Source: Defluviitalea saccharophila
GTDB taxonomy: Bacteria; Bacillota; Clostridia; Lachnospirales; Defluviitaleaceae
Assembly (NCBI RefSeq): GCF_038396635.1
Contig: NZ_CP121687.1
Coordinates: 1,426,001 to 1,490,000 of the forward strand
Length of the DNA: 64,000 nucleotides
Reading direction: 5' to 3'
Shown here: positions 34,201 through 43,327 of the stretch, one piece after another
Layout: each line of letters opens with the position of its first letter
Position numbering within the stretch: position 1 is the first letter of the stretch
Notes under the pieces: generated by a model
The model's input: only the letters and a program-made list of their open reading frames with translations
Told to the model about the DNA's origin: nothing
Database searches by the model: none
Translations under genes and position numbers: made by a program

Positions 34201-35211
34201 TTAGAACTTGCCAGCCTTAGCTGCTTCTTCAATTGCAACTGCTACAGCAACGGTAGCACCAACCATTGGGTTGTTACCCATTCCGATAAGTCCCATCATT
34301 TCTACATGGGCAGGTACGGAGGATGATCCAGCAAATTGAGCATCAGAGTGCATTCTTCCCATTGTATCTGTCATACCATAGGAAGCTGGTCCTGCTGCCA
34401 TGTTGTCTGGATGTAAAGTTCTTCCTGTTCCACCGCCGGATGCAACAGAGAAGTATTTTTTGCCTTGTTCTGTGCATTCTTTTTTGTAAGTTCCTGCTAC
34501 AGGATGTTGGAATCTGGTTGGGTTTGTAGAGTTTCCTGTGATGGATACGTCTACACCTTCATGGTGCATGATTGCAACGCCTTCTCTAACATCGTCTGCA
34601 CCGTAGCATCTTACTTTTGAACGTTCACCATTGGAGTAAGCTGTTTCTTTTACGATGTTAAGTTTTCCTGTGTAGTAATCAAAAGTAGTTTGAACATATG
34701 TAAATCCGTTAATTCTTGAAATAATTTGAGCTGCATCTTTTCCAAGACCGTTTAAGATAACTCTTAAAGGTTCTTTTCTAACTTTGTTTGCTGATTTTGC
34801 TATACCGATAGCGCCTTCAGCTGCTGCGAAGGATTCATGTCCTGCAAGGAAAGCAAAGCATTTTGTTTCTTCTTTAAGAAGCATTGCTCCAAGGTTTCCA
34901 TGTCCAAGTCCTACTTTTCTGTCATCAGCAACAGAGCCTGGAATACAGAAAGCTTGAAGTCCTTCACCTATAGCTTTAGCTGCTTCAGATGCAGTGGTGC
35001 ATCCTTTTTTAATTGCAATCGCTGCTCCGGCAATATATGCCCAGCATGCATTTTCAAAGCAGATTGGTTGAATATCTTTTACGATTTTATAAACGTCTAT
35101 TCCTTTTTCGTCACAAACCTTTTTAGCATCTTCGATAGAAGCTATTCCATATGTATTTAAAACAGAATTAATCTGATTTATTCTTCTTTCATATCCTTCA
35201 AATAAAGCCAT
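34201..35211 (-). CDS. GGGtGRT family protein
   Basis: 336 residues. Carries the name-giving motif SGGGTGRTLHPDN in its C-terminal third (about residues 257-269), plus GHGNLGAMLL, CFAFLAGHESFAAAEGAIG and a glycine-rich end (MGLIGMGNNPMVGATVAVAVAI). Family of unknown function found mostly in anaerobes. 20 bases downstream of the NifU-like gene and clearly co-transcribed. Soluble, no signal peptide. AGGAGGATGAGG ribosome site. Confidence 0.9.
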   Translation of the reverse strand: MALFEGYERRINQINSVLNTYGIASIEDAKKVCDEKGIDVYKIVKDIQPICFENACWAYIAGAAIAIKKGCTTASEAAKAIGEGLQAFCIPGSVADDRKVGLGHGNLGAMLLKEETKCFAFLAGHESFAAAEGAIGIAKSANKVRKEPLRVILNGLGKDAAQIISRINGFTYVQTTFDYYTGKLNIVKETAYSNGERSKVRCYGADDVREGVAIMHHEGVDVSITGNSTNPTRFQHPVAGTYKKECTEQGKKYFSVASGGGTGRTLHPDNMAAGPASYGMTDTMGRMHSDAQFAGSSSVPAHVEMMGLIGMGNNPMVGATVAVAVAIEEAAKAGKF

Positions 35212-35231
35212 TTCCTCATCCTCCTAATCTA

Positions 35232-35924
35232 TTATTCTTCTCTTGGGTCGATTACTTTTGCAGCTTCAGCAAATCTTCCATATGTACCTGTAGCTTTCTT
35301 TAATGCTTCAGCAGGCTCAGTACCTTTTTTAATCATTTCCATCATTTTTCCAAGATGAATGAATTCATAGCCAATGATTTCGCCATTTTCATCTAAACCT
35401 GTTCTTGTAACGTATCCTTCTGCCATTTCTAAGTATCTTGGACCTTTGGATACAGTGCTGTACATTGTACCTACCTGGCTTCTAAGTCCTTTACCTAAGT
35501 CTTCAAGCCCTGCCCCGATTGGAAGTCCACCTTCAGAGAAAGCAGTTTGGCTTCTGCCATATACGATTTGAAGGAATAATTCTCTCATTGCAGTGTTAAT
35601 CGCATCACAAACTAAGTCTGTATTCAGTGCTTCAAGAATTGTCTTTCCTGCTAAGATTTCTGCAGCCATAGCAGCAGAGTGAGTCATTCCAGAGCATCCG
35701 ATGGTTTCTACTAATGCTTCTTGGATCACTCCATCTTTAACATTAAGAGTCAATTTACATGCGCCTTGTTGAGGTGCACACCAGCCCACTCCGTGAGTTA
35801 AACCGGAAATATCCTTTATTTCTTTTGCCTTTGTCCATTGTCCTTCTTGTGGTATAGGTGCTGGTCCATGATTAGGTCCTTTAGCTACACAAGTCATTCT
35901 TTCAACTTCATGTGTGTAATTCAT
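35232..35924 (-). CDS. NifU-N-like (Fe-S scaffold type) protein
   Basis: 230 residues. The core (residues ~50-120) reads LTLNVKDGVIQEALVETIGCSGMTHSAAMAAEILAGKTILEALN, the IscU/NifU N-terminal pattern with its ligand Cys in IGCSG; two more Cys lie in GWCAPQQGACKL. N- and C-terminal extensions are unlike housekeeping IscU. There is no iscS partner; the only partner is the GGGtGRT gene. Probably a dedicated Fe-S or metal-cluster scaffold for a pathway not yet defined. Confidence 0.8.
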   Translation of the reverse strand: MNYTHEVERMTCVAKGPNHGPAPIPQEGQWTKAKEIKDISGLTHGVGWCAPQQGACKLTLNVKDGVIQEALVETIGCSGMTHSAAMAAEILAGKTILEALNTDLVCDAINTAMRELFLQIVYGRSQTAFSEGGLPIGAGLEDLGKGLRSQVGTMYSTVSKGPRYLEMAEGYVTRTGLDENGEIIGYEFIHLGKMMEMIKKGTEPAEALKKATGTYGRFAEAAKVIDPREE

Positions 35925-36233
35925 TCTAATCCCCTTCCTCTTAAATATAAATTTTCTTTAATTGGTAATAATCCTTATGAATGATTAAATCTATTATCCC
36001 CATGAGGTATATTATACCACGAATATCTTATTCATTCTATTTTAAAATTAAATTTTTTGTTAATTAATATACATACTTGGTTTTTAATTATGGATTTTGT
36101 TGAATATGCTAAACTACTGTCTCTTCTTAAAAACTATTGGGTGACAAATCATACCCGTACGTTATATAGCCTTTCCTATATAATGTAAATATGATATACT
36201 GTCAAAAATAAAAGGAATTAAAGAGGTGAAAAT
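35925..36233. other. Divergent intergenic region
   Basis: 309 AT-rich bases between the divergent NifU-like and DUF3783 genes. It must hold two promoters; TATACT-like boxes occur near 36194-36199 but no well-spaced -35 pair, conserved RNA or strong palindrome was found. Confidence 0.6.
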
Positions 36234-36647
36234 ATGTCTTTTCAAAAAATAGATTTAGAAGATAAAACAAGGTCAGCGGATAGAATATCTGTAATGGTTT
36301 ATGGTTATGATGAAAATGAAATCAAAATATTAAAAGCATATTGCGATGAACACTTAATCGAGCATTTCATTCCAGTCAATGATGCTATGATTGATATGTC
36401 ATTAGAGGGTATACTTAAGCTCGATCAAACGGAAGCCTCTCCTGCCCAGTCGCTTCCGGCAAAGGCAGTCATTATGAATGGCTTTTCAGGAAGTGACTTG
36501 CAAGCCTTTTTAAGAGGTTTTAAGAATACCGGACTGGAACGCCCCATATTTGCTACCGTAACCCCTGTCTCCAAAGTATGGCCCTTTAAACTATTAATCA
36601 ATGAATTAATCAAAGAACATGAAATGATGAAAAATAGAACAAAATAG
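36234..36647 (+). CDS. DUF3783 domain protein
   Basis: 137 residues. The second half (AKAVIMNGFSGSDLQAFLRGFKNTGLERPIFATVTPVSKVWPFKLLINELIKEH) fits the DUF3783 pattern; the first half, ISVMVYGYDENEIKILKAYCDEH, looks like a short alpha/beta domain. GAGGTGAAAAT precedes the ATG. Soluble; function unknown. Single gene with its own terminator. Confidence 0.8.
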   Translation: MSFQKIDLEDKTRSADRISVMVYGYDENEIKILKAYCDEHLIEHFIPVNDAMIDMSLEGILKLDQTEASPAQSLPAKAVIMNGFSGSDLQAFLRGFKNTGLERPIFATVTPVSKVWPFKLLINELIKEHEMMKNRTK

Positions 36648-36680
36648 GAGCGGCTTGTGCCACTCCGTTTTATTTTTCTT
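36647..36680. terminator. Bidirectional terminator
   Basis: GGAGcGGC-TTGT-GCCaCTCC followed by GTTTTATTTTT, between the convergent DUF3783 and MORN genes. Confidence 0.75.
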
Positions 36681-37767
36681 ATTTAACCGGTTCTCCATTT
36701 TTCCATATGCCCTTATGAATGATATTGCCTTTTTCATCATATTTGATGCCTTCTCCATGGGGAAGGCCGTAGGCAAACTCCCCTTTATACATGATTTGTC
36801 CATTCTCATAGTATTCTATGCCTTTTCCATGGGAGCAGTCGTCTTTCATTTCTCCTTCATAATGGAGTTTTCCGTTTTCATAGTATCCTTTTCCTTGGCC
36901 GGTAGCTCTTCCGTCTACAAATTCTCCCATGTACATGGTTCTTCCGTTTTCATAATATATTTTACCCCTTCGGTCAAAGACACCATCCTTCCAATATCCT
37001 GTATAAAAAATTCTTCCATTAGAATAATAGGAGTCTCCTTTACCGGAAGGAAGTCCATTTTCTACTTCTCCTTCATAAACTTTTTTGCCTTTGGTATCAT
37101 AAAAGATACCCTTTCCTGATATGATTCCTTCTTTAAAAGTACCTTCGTACATGATTTTCCCATTCGGATAGTATCTAATGCCTTCCCCGTGGGGTTTTCC
37201 ATTTTCCATAAAGCCCTCATAGGCCAAGGAACCATCTTCAAAATACAATCTTTTCTTCCCTAAAACCATATTGGATTGATCTTTCTGATCCAACGCCTCT
37301 ATGCTTTTTATACTCATATCGTAAATTTTATAATGACCATCGGTTAATTTTAAAATATACTCGAAGGTATTTCTGCGGTCTGTGTATTCTTCGTTCCCAT
37401 GACACTTTACAATGATATCTACTTCAACAGTGATATCCTCTTCCTTTTTGTCAACAAATCTTACATTCTCAATCTCATAAATTAAATCATAAGATGATAA
37501 AATACGGAAAGTTTCTCTTAGGTCAGAATAATGCAGAACATAAATAGGGCTTTTTTTATGAAACAATGCAATATACTCTTCCGAATTATGCTTTTTTATT
37601 GCTTTGATCATATCTTCTAAAACTTCTTTTATTTCTTTTTGCTCTGCTTGAGAGATTTCCTTTCCTTTACTGTCTTCTGCATGAACAGGATTAATCCTGT
37701 ACATGCTCATAAAGAACATGATAACCATAAGAATCAAAAGAAAACTTACTCTACTGAGCCTTTTCAT
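36679..37767 (-). CDS. Secreted MORN-repeat protein
   Basis: 362 residues. Signal peptide or anchor at 1-30 (SFLLILMVIMFFMSMYRINPVHA). Residues ~35-170 form a helical/NTF2-like domain (VLEDMIKAIKKHNSEEYIALF). Residues ~175-362 hold about eight MORN units of the form YYENGKIMYEGEFKDGLPHGKG. In bacteria MORN proteins are mostly YwqK-like antitoxins or surface-associated, but the signal sequence argues for export here. It overlaps the terminator region of DUF3783. Function unknown. Confidence 0.85.
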   Translation of the reverse strand: MKRLSRVSFLLILMVIMFFMSMYRINPVHAEDSKGKEISQAEQKEIKEVLEDMIKAIKKHNSEEYIALFHKKSPIYVLHYSDLRETFRILSSYDLIYEIENVRFVDKKEEDITVEVDIIVKCHGNEEYTDRRNTFEYILKLTDGHYKIYDMSIKSIEALDQKDQSNMVLGKKRLYFEDGSLAYEGFMENGKPHGEGIRYYPNGKIMYEGTFKEGIISGKGIFYDTKGKKVYEGEVENGLPSGKGDSYYSNGRIFYTGYWKDGVFDRRGKIYYENGRTMYMGEFVDGRATGQGKGYYENGKLHYEGEMKDDCSHGKGIEYYENGQIMYKGEFAYGLPHGEGIKYDEKGNIIHKGIWKNGEPVK

Positions 37768-37800
37768 ACATACACTCCTTTTTAATGATATGCCGTGGTT

Positions 37801-38604
37801 TTAACCATCGCTTCTCTGCCTTACTACTTCATACATTAATATCCCGGCTGCCATGGCGGCATTAAGGGATTCCGCTTTTCCCAGCATAGGTATCTTGACT
37901 AAAATATCCGTTTGCTTGGCGGTAGAATCTTTAATGCCATTGGCTTCATTGCCTATGAGTAAAGCAATATTTTTTCTTAAGTCACATTGATAGGGGTATT
38001 TTTCTCCCTTTAAATGAGCGGATAAAATGAATATATGTTTTTTCTTTAATTCTTCCAGGAGAACATTAATGTCTAAATCTGTTAAGATTGGAAGATGAAA
38101 AATCGAACCCATGGTAGAGCGAATCACTTTGGGATTGTATAAATCCACAGTTCCCTTAGTCAGAAAAATCCCATTCGCTCCCAAAGCATCTCCTGTTCTG
38201 ATGATGGTTCCTAAGTTCCCAGGATCCTGAACATCTTCTAAGATAATAAAGAAGCCATTTTGAACAGATAGAGTTTCTTCCAACGAAAATACTTTTTGTT
38301 TGCAAATTGCTAAAATCCCCTGAGGGGTCATCGTATCTGATACAGCATTAAAGATTTTATCGCTTACTTCAATGACTTCATTTTCAGAAAGATTTCTATG
38401 TAGTGCAATTTGGTTTAAGAAAGACGGATTTTCTTGTTTGAAGGAAGCGGCAACAAAAATTGAATCGATCTCCCAGTCCTCCGGTACTTCCTCCACTAAT
38501 TTAATCCCTTCCACTATAAAAACTTTTTCCTTATTTCTATTCTTCTTATTTTTTTGTAATCCTATAAGTCTTTTAATATGTTTATTCTGTGTGCTTTCAA
38601 TCAT
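37801..38604 (-). CDS. TrmH/SpoU family RNA 2'-O-methyltransferase
   Basis: 267 residues. N-terminal substrate-binding domain (IESTQNKHIKRLIGLQKNKKNRNKEKVFIVEGIKLVEE). SPOUT catalytic domain with the three SpoU motifs: DPGNLGTIIRTGDALGANGIFL, LLIGNEANGI and IPMLGKAESLNAAMAAGILMYE. It methylates ribose in rRNA (or tRNA) using SAM; the position cannot be assigned. RlmB- or TsnR-like paralogues share the layout. Confidence 0.93.
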   Translation of the reverse strand: MIESTQNKHIKRLIGLQKNKKNRNKEKVFIVEGIKLVEEVPEDWEIDSIFVAASFKQENPSFLNQIALHRNLSENEVIEVSDKIFNAVSDTMTPQGILAICKQKVFSLEETLSVQNGFFIILEDVQDPGNLGTIIRTGDALGANGIFLTKGTVDLYNPKVIRSTMGSIFHLPILTDLDINVLLEELKKKHIFILSAHLKGEKYPYQCDLRKNIALLIGNEANGIKDSTAKQTDILVKIPMLGKAESLNAAMAAGILMYEVVRQRSDG

Positions 38605-38753
38605 AGATTCACTTCTTTCGCTTCTTATTCTCTAGACTTACCACTTTTGTAGTATCGGCCTTATTTCATAGATTTAATCCTTTCTTTTGTAATATTTTCT
38701 TAACAATTATACCACAATATATTAATAAACAAAAGAAATGGTTATACTGTCTG

Positions 38754-38806
38754 TTGACAGGCAAATAAACATTTGTTACTATATTATCAAAAGATAATTA
38801 TTATTA
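38754..38806 (+). promoter_or_regulatory. Promoter and PerR/Fur-like box of fprA
   Basis: TTGACA (38754-38759), 17 bases, TACTAT (38777-38782). Just downstream, AGATAATTATTATTA (38792-38806) matches the Fur 7-1-7 consensus at 13 of 15 bases and the PerR consensus at 12 of 15. The 16-base string ATAATTATTATTATTT recurs upstream of the rubredoxin gene (63370-63385 on the plus strand). Flavodiiron genes in Clostridium are known PerR targets. Confidence 0.5.
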
Positions 38807-38846
38807 TTTGATATTTAAAATCAATTTATTTTAGGAGTGTGAACAT

Positions 38847-40055
38847 ATGTATAAATCGATAAAAATATTGGATAACTTATATTGGGTTGGCGTCCTCGAT
38901 CCCGACCTTAGGATATTCGATATTGTTATGGAAACCAAATATGGTACAACTTATAATTCATATATATTAAAGGGCAGTGAAAAAACGGTATTATTTGAAA
39001 CAGCCAAAGATAAATTTTCAGACCAATTCATGGACAGAATCAAGGATATTATTGATATAAAAGAAATTGATTATATCGTAGTGAATCATACGGAACCGGA
39101 TCATGCAGGCTCTGTTGCCACATTACTGGATTACTGTCCAAATGCAACCATCGTAGGAACCGGACCTGCCCTAAGATTTTTAAAAGAAATAGCAAATCGT
39201 CCTTTCAATGCTCTTCCTGTATCCGATGGAGATACCCTAAATATAGGAGACAGAACGATTCGATTTATAATGACGCCTTTCCTCCATTGGCCTGATACCA
39301 TGTATTCCTATGTTGAAGAAGACAAAGTATTAATTACCTGCGATTCCTTCGGAGCCCATTATTGCGACGAAAGAGTATTTAATGACGTGATGGAAAAGGA
39401 AAAAGAAGCAGATATCATGGACGCATATAAGTATTATTTCGATATGATTATGGGACCTTTTAAACCCTATGTGCCTCAAGCATTGGATAAAATTAAAGAT
39501 TTAGAGATTAATATCGTATGCCCCGGTCACGGTTTAATCTTAAGAAATGAAATACAAAAATACTTGGATTTATATAAAGAATGGTCCGTTGTAAAAGAAA
39601 GAGAAAAACCAAGTGTCGTCATTGCCTATGTTTCAGCTTATGGCTATACGAAGAAAATGGCTGAAGAAATTGCTAAAGGGGTTTCCTCTGCAGGAGACGT
39701 GGAAGTATTCGTATTCGATATGGTTGAAGAAGATGCTTCAAAGGTTATGGAAGAAATTCAAAGTGCTAAAGGAATATTATTTGGTTCACCTACCATTGTA
39801 GGCGATGCCCTTCCTCCCATTTGGAATCTACTTATTTCTTTAAATCCGGTAATTCACAAAGGAAAATTGGCTGGAGCCTTCGGTTCTTACGGCTGGAGCG
39901 GAGAAGCCGTATCCAATATAGAAGGCCGCTTAAAACAATTAAGATTTAAAATGCCCCTACCGGGACTTAAAATCAACTTCAATCCGTCAGAGGAACAATT
40001 AAAACAAGCTTATGAATTTGGACAAAAATTCGGACAAGCGATATTAAATGAATAA
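38847..40055 (+). CDS. fprA: Flavodiiron protein (oxygen/NO reductase) FprA
   Basis: 402 residues. N-terminal metallo-beta-lactamase-like di-iron domain with HTEPDHAG (His81, Glu83, Asp85, His86) and later ligands in FLHWPDTM, CDSFGAHY and CPGHGLIL. C-terminal flavodoxin domain (~255-400) with IAYVSAYGYTKKMAEEIAKG and FGSPTIVGDALPPIW. It reduces O2 to water (or NO to N2O) with electrons from rubredoxin, encoded at 63072-63230. Cytoplasmic. Confidence 0.95.
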   Translation: MYKSIKILDNLYWVGVLDPDLRIFDIVMETKYGTTYNSYILKGSEKTVLFETAKDKFSDQFMDRIKDIIDIKEIDYIVVNHTEPDHAGSVATLLDYCPNATIVGTGPALRFLKEIANRPFNALPVSDGDTLNIGDRTIRFIMTPFLHWPDTMYSYVEEDKVLITCDSFGAHYCDERVFNDVMEKEKEADIMDAYKYYFDMIMGPFKPYVPQALDKIKDLEINIVCPGHGLILRNEIQKYLDLYKEWSVVKEREKPSVVIAYVSAYGYTKKMAEEIAKGVSSAGDVEVFVFDMVEEDASKVMEEIQSAKGILFGSPTIVGDALPPIWNLLISLNPVIHKGKLAGAFGSYGWSGEAVSNIEGRLKQLRFKMPLPGLKINFNPSEEQLKQAYEFGQKFGQAILNE

Positions 40056-40072
40056 TTTGCTAAAGCAAAATT

Positions 40073-40107
40073 AAATCCTCCAATCTGAAAAATTGGAGGA
40101 TTTTAAA
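40073..40107 (+). terminator. Terminator of fprA
   Basis: AAATCCTCCAAT (40073-40084) and ATTGGAGGATTT (40092-40103), T-rich tail; shared with the convergent glucosidase gene. Confidence 0.75.
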
Positions 40108-40112
40108 GTTTT

Positions 40113-41798
40113 TTACATTTTATATGCTCTGGCCTCGTATTCTCTTAAAGTTATTTTCTCTTCTCTTGTGTCAATACTGTCTACGTCATAGTTTGAAATT
40201 AAAATTTCTTTTTGACATCCCTTAAGTTCTTCTGGAATTTCAAACTCTACCTGTTTGTCTGTAAAGTTGCATACAATCAATAGTCTTTCTTCTCCCAGTT
40301 TTCTAATAAAAGCATAGATTTCTTCACTATCGGGCAATAAAAGTTCATAGTCTCCATACACTATGATTTCATGCTGTTTTCTTAGCTGTATGAGCTTCTT
40401 ATAATAATTAAATACTGAGTTCGGATCATTGATTTGGGCTTTAGCATTGATCCATTTATAATTCGGATTTACTTTAATCCATGGAGTGCCCGTGGTAAAT
40501 CCGGCATTGGTGCTATCATCCCAGTGCATTGGGGTTCTTGCGTTGTCTCTGCTGACATGATGAATATAATCCATTACTAAATCTTTATCTAAACCTTTCT
40601 TATGGATTAACTCATCATAAGCATTGAGGGTCTCAATATCCCTATAATCTTCTATGGATTCAAAACGTACATTGGTCATACCAAGTTCTTCTCCCTGATA
40701 AATATAAGGAGTTCCCTGAAGCATATGAAGAAAGGTTGCTAACATCTTAGCAGATATTTCTCTGTACTGTTCGGAGTCATTTCCAAAGCGTGAAACAGCT
40801 CTTGGCTGGTCGTGATTGCTTAGATACAAACTGTTCCAAGCCTTTCCGGCAAGTCCCTTTTGCCATCTGTCCATAACTTCTTTTAAATCTGTTAACTTAA
40901 ATCGCTTATTGCTCCATTTGCCATGTTCTCCATTGGTAAGTTCCATATGCTCAAAATGAAACACCATATTTAATTCAGAACGGTCATAACCGGCATATTT
41001 TTTTGCTTCCTCTACTGTTACTCCAGCAGTTTCTCCAACGGTCATAATATCGTATTTCGAAAGAACTTTTTGGTTCATTTCTTTTAGATAGTCATGAACA
41101 TGGGGGCCGTGAACACAGTAGGGAAATGGATCCCCATAGAGTCCGGTCTTAATTTCGCCATCAGGCATTTCAGGCGTCTTTGAAATCATACTGATTACAT
41201 CCATTCTGAATCCATCAATGCCTTTATCCAGCCACCATTTCATCATATCGAATATTTCATTGCGTACCTTCGGGTTATCCCAGTTTAGATCCGGCTGCTT
41301 CTTGGAAAATAAATGCAGATAGTACATATCAGTAGTTTCATCATATTCCCAAGCGGAGCCTCCAAATGCAGAGCCCCAGTTATTCGGAGCCCCTCCGTCC
41401 TTTGATTTTTCTCTCCATATATAATAGTCTCGATAGGGATTATCCTTTGATTTTCTGCTTTCTATAAACCACTTATGCTCATCGGAAGTATGGTTAACAA
41501 CCAAATCCATAACGATTTTGATATCCTTTTTATGAGCTTCCTGCAGCAAAATATCAAAGTCTTCCAAGGTCCCAAACTCATCCATAATATCATGGTAATC
41601 GCTAATGTCATAGCCGTTATCATCATTAGGAGATTTATATATAGGAGAAAGCCAGATCACATCTATTCCCAGTTCCTTTAGATAATCCAGTTTTTCAATA
41701 ATACCTTTTAGATCCCCTATGCCATCTCCATTACTATCCTTAAAACTCCGAGGATATATCTGATATACAACGCTTTCTTTCCACCACTTCTTATCCAT
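40113..41798 (-). CDS. GH13 alpha-glucosidase (oligo-1,6-glucosidase type)
   Basis: 561 residues from the ATG at 41798, with GGGAG(TG) about 8 bases upstream. Begins KKWWKESVVYQIYPRSFKDSNGDGIGDLKGI, the standard start of the oligo-1,6-glucosidase/trehalose-6-phosphate hydrolase branch. Conserved regions: DLVVNHTSDEH, GFRMDVISM (nucleophile Asp), MTVGETAGV (acid Glu) and LSNHDQPR. Cytoplasmic, no signal. It splits alpha-1,6- or alpha-1,4-linked glucosides such as isomaltose. Preceded by a LacI regulator gene and a palindrome. Confidence 0.92.
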   Translation of the reverse strand: MDKKWWKESVVYQIYPRSFKDSNGDGIGDLKGIIEKLDYLKELGIDVIWLSPIYKSPNDDNGYDISDYHDIMDEFGTLEDFDILLQEAHKKDIKIVMDLVVNHTSDEHKWFIESRKSKDNPYRDYYIWREKSKDGGAPNNWGSAFGGSAWEYDETTDMYYLHLFSKKQPDLNWDNPKVRNEIFDMMKWWLDKGIDGFRMDVISMISKTPEMPDGEIKTGLYGDPFPYCVHGPHVHDYLKEMNQKVLSKYDIMTVGETAGVTVEEAKKYAGYDRSELNMVFHFEHMELTNGEHGKWSNKRFKLTDLKEVMDRWQKGLAGKAWNSLYLSNHDQPRAVSRFGNDSEQYREISAKMLATFLHMLQGTPYIYQGEELGMTNVRFESIEDYRDIETLNAYDELIHKKGLDKDLVMDYIHHVSRDNARTPMHWDDSTNAGFTTGTPWIKVNPNYKWINAKAQINDPNSVFNYYKKLIQLRKQHEIIVYGDYELLLPDSEEIYAFIRKLGEERLLIVCNFTDKQVEFEIPEELKGCQKEILISNYDVDSIDTREEKITLREYEARAYKM

Positions 41799-41870
41799 TA
41801 AGTTCACTCCCATTAGTTCACATATTTTTAAACACCACTGTTAAATTGATACTATTTTCAGCAAAAATTT

Positions 41871-41894
41871 TATAGGTGTTTCGAAACACCTATA
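41871..41894. promoter_or_regulatory. 24-bp perfect palindrome, candidate LacI-family operator
   Basis: Left half TATAGGTGTTTC, then its exact mirror, centred on TTCGAA with the central CG usual for LacI-family operators. It lies about 75 bases before the glucosidase start and about 100 bases past the LacI stop. A second, imperfect-spacer inverted repeat (TATTTCAATAGTGTT with mirror, about 41926-41958) lies nearer the lacI gene end. Confidence 0.55.
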
Positions 41895-41995
41895 GGGATA
41901 ATTTGATACTATCATAATCATTAATATATTTCAATAGTGTTTACAACACTATTGAAATATAGTTTTGGTTTATAAGATTTAGGGAGCCTATCTTT

Positions 41996-43018
41996 TTATA
42001 ATTTTTTTACACTGCCTCTTATAACCAATCTCGTAGAAAGTTTAATATCATGGACTTCTATCTTCCTTCCTGCAATTAAGTCCAGAACATACTGAATTGC
42101 AATGGTAGCCTTCTGTGTAACATCCTGGTGCATGGTTGTCAGCATGGGGCGAGATAAAGTCGCATAGACGTTATCGTCAAAGCCAACAACTGAAATGTCT
42201 TCTGGAACTTTAATATTATGATCGTTAAAGTAATAAATTGCATTGGCAGCATAAAAATCCGATGCAAAAAACAAGGCAGAATAGGCTCCTATGACGTTCT
42301 TAATAATACCATCTAAAACTTTTGTTCTTTCTTCTTTGTCACGACCGATAAATATAAAATCTTCTTTTTGGAACTGAATGCCCTTTTCCTCCAAGGCAAG
42401 TTTATAGCCTTCCAATCTTTCTGCATCTACCCCAACCGGATGTCTATCATCCGCCAAAAAAGCGATTTTTCGATGTCCGTTATCCAGCAGATACTTTGTC
42501 ATTTCATAAGCCCCTTCTTTATCTTGAAGGCCGACATTGGTATATAAAAGATCATCATCATGGAAATAGCAGTCAATGAACACAATGGGCTTCTGTGTAT
42601 TTTGTTTCATTTTTGCACAAGAATCCTTGTCAAAACCTACTGCAATCAAACCCTCCACATTCCATGCCAATGCCATCTTTAAATTTTCCTCAACATTTTT
42701 TGCCATATATAGCATCATATAATAGCCCTGAGTTCTGATTTCTCCTTCTAATGCACCAATGAGTTCACTGAAGAACGGGTCTTGAACGGGGCTATTAATA
42801 TCGCTCCTGCCATAATTTATGAGCACACCAATGATTTTAGAACCGTTATTCGCTAATAATCTGGCTCCCATATTAGAAACATAATTTGCCTCTTTAATAA
42901 CTTGTTCGACTCTCTGCAAAGTTTCCGGAGAAACTTTGTTGGTCCTGCCATGCAGCACATTGGATACAGTCGTAGGAGATACTCCTGCCCTTTCAGCTAA
43001 TTCCTTTATTGTAACCAT
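41996..43018 (-). CDS. LacI-family transcriptional regulator
   Basis: 340 residues. N-terminal LacI helix-turn-helix (VTIKELAERAGVSPTTVSNVLHGRTNKVSPETLQRVEQVI), then a periplasmic-binding-protein-like sugar sensor domain (IIGVLINYGRSD..., PEDISVVGFDDNVYATLSRPMLTTMHQD). It sits directly upstream of the alpha-glucosidase on the same strand and most likely represses it until an alpha-glucoside binds. Confidence 0.94.
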   Translation of the reverse strand: MVTIKELAERAGVSPTTVSNVLHGRTNKVSPETLQRVEQVIKEANYVSNMGARLLANNGSKIIGVLINYGRSDINSPVQDPFFSELIGALEGEIRTQGYYMMLYMAKNVEENLKMALAWNVEGLIAVGFDKDSCAKMKQNTQKPIVFIDCYFHDDDLLYTNVGLQDKEGAYEMTKYLLDNGHRKIAFLADDRHPVGVDAERLEGYKLALEEKGIQFQKEDFIFIGRDKEERTKVLDGIIKNVIGAYSALFFASDFYAANAIYYFNDHNIKVPEDISVVGFDDNVYATLSRPMLTTMHQDVTQKATIAIQYVLDLIAGRKIEVHDIKLSTRLVIRGSVKKL

Positions 43019-43327
43019 AATTAGGTATCCTCCTTGATGGATTAATAAACCAAAGTTTTCTTCTGATAGTATCTAAGATAAGAATTTCATCTAAATTTAT
43101 TATATTGAATAAAATACTTAAGAACAACAGTAAAGATAAATTCCAAGCATCGTTCTACCAGGTATAAGCTATTACGATACAGAATCCTGCGTTTTAGGGA
43201 CTTAATTATTAAATTTAGTCTTTCAGCGCTGATTTATCTAATAATTTGTCAAAATATATATTTTACAAATTTTGTCCTTCCTGATAAAATTATTAGGTTT
43301 GATTAGAAAAAGGAAGGAGTTTTATTC
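43019..43327. other. Divergent intergenic region
   Basis: 309 bases between the divergent LacI and SulP genes. It holds an imperfect palindrome, ATTTGTC-AAAATATATATTTT-ACAAAT (43244-43270), about 60 bases before sulP, and the AAGGAAGGAG ribosome site. No gene or known riboswitch motif seen. Confidence 0.55.
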
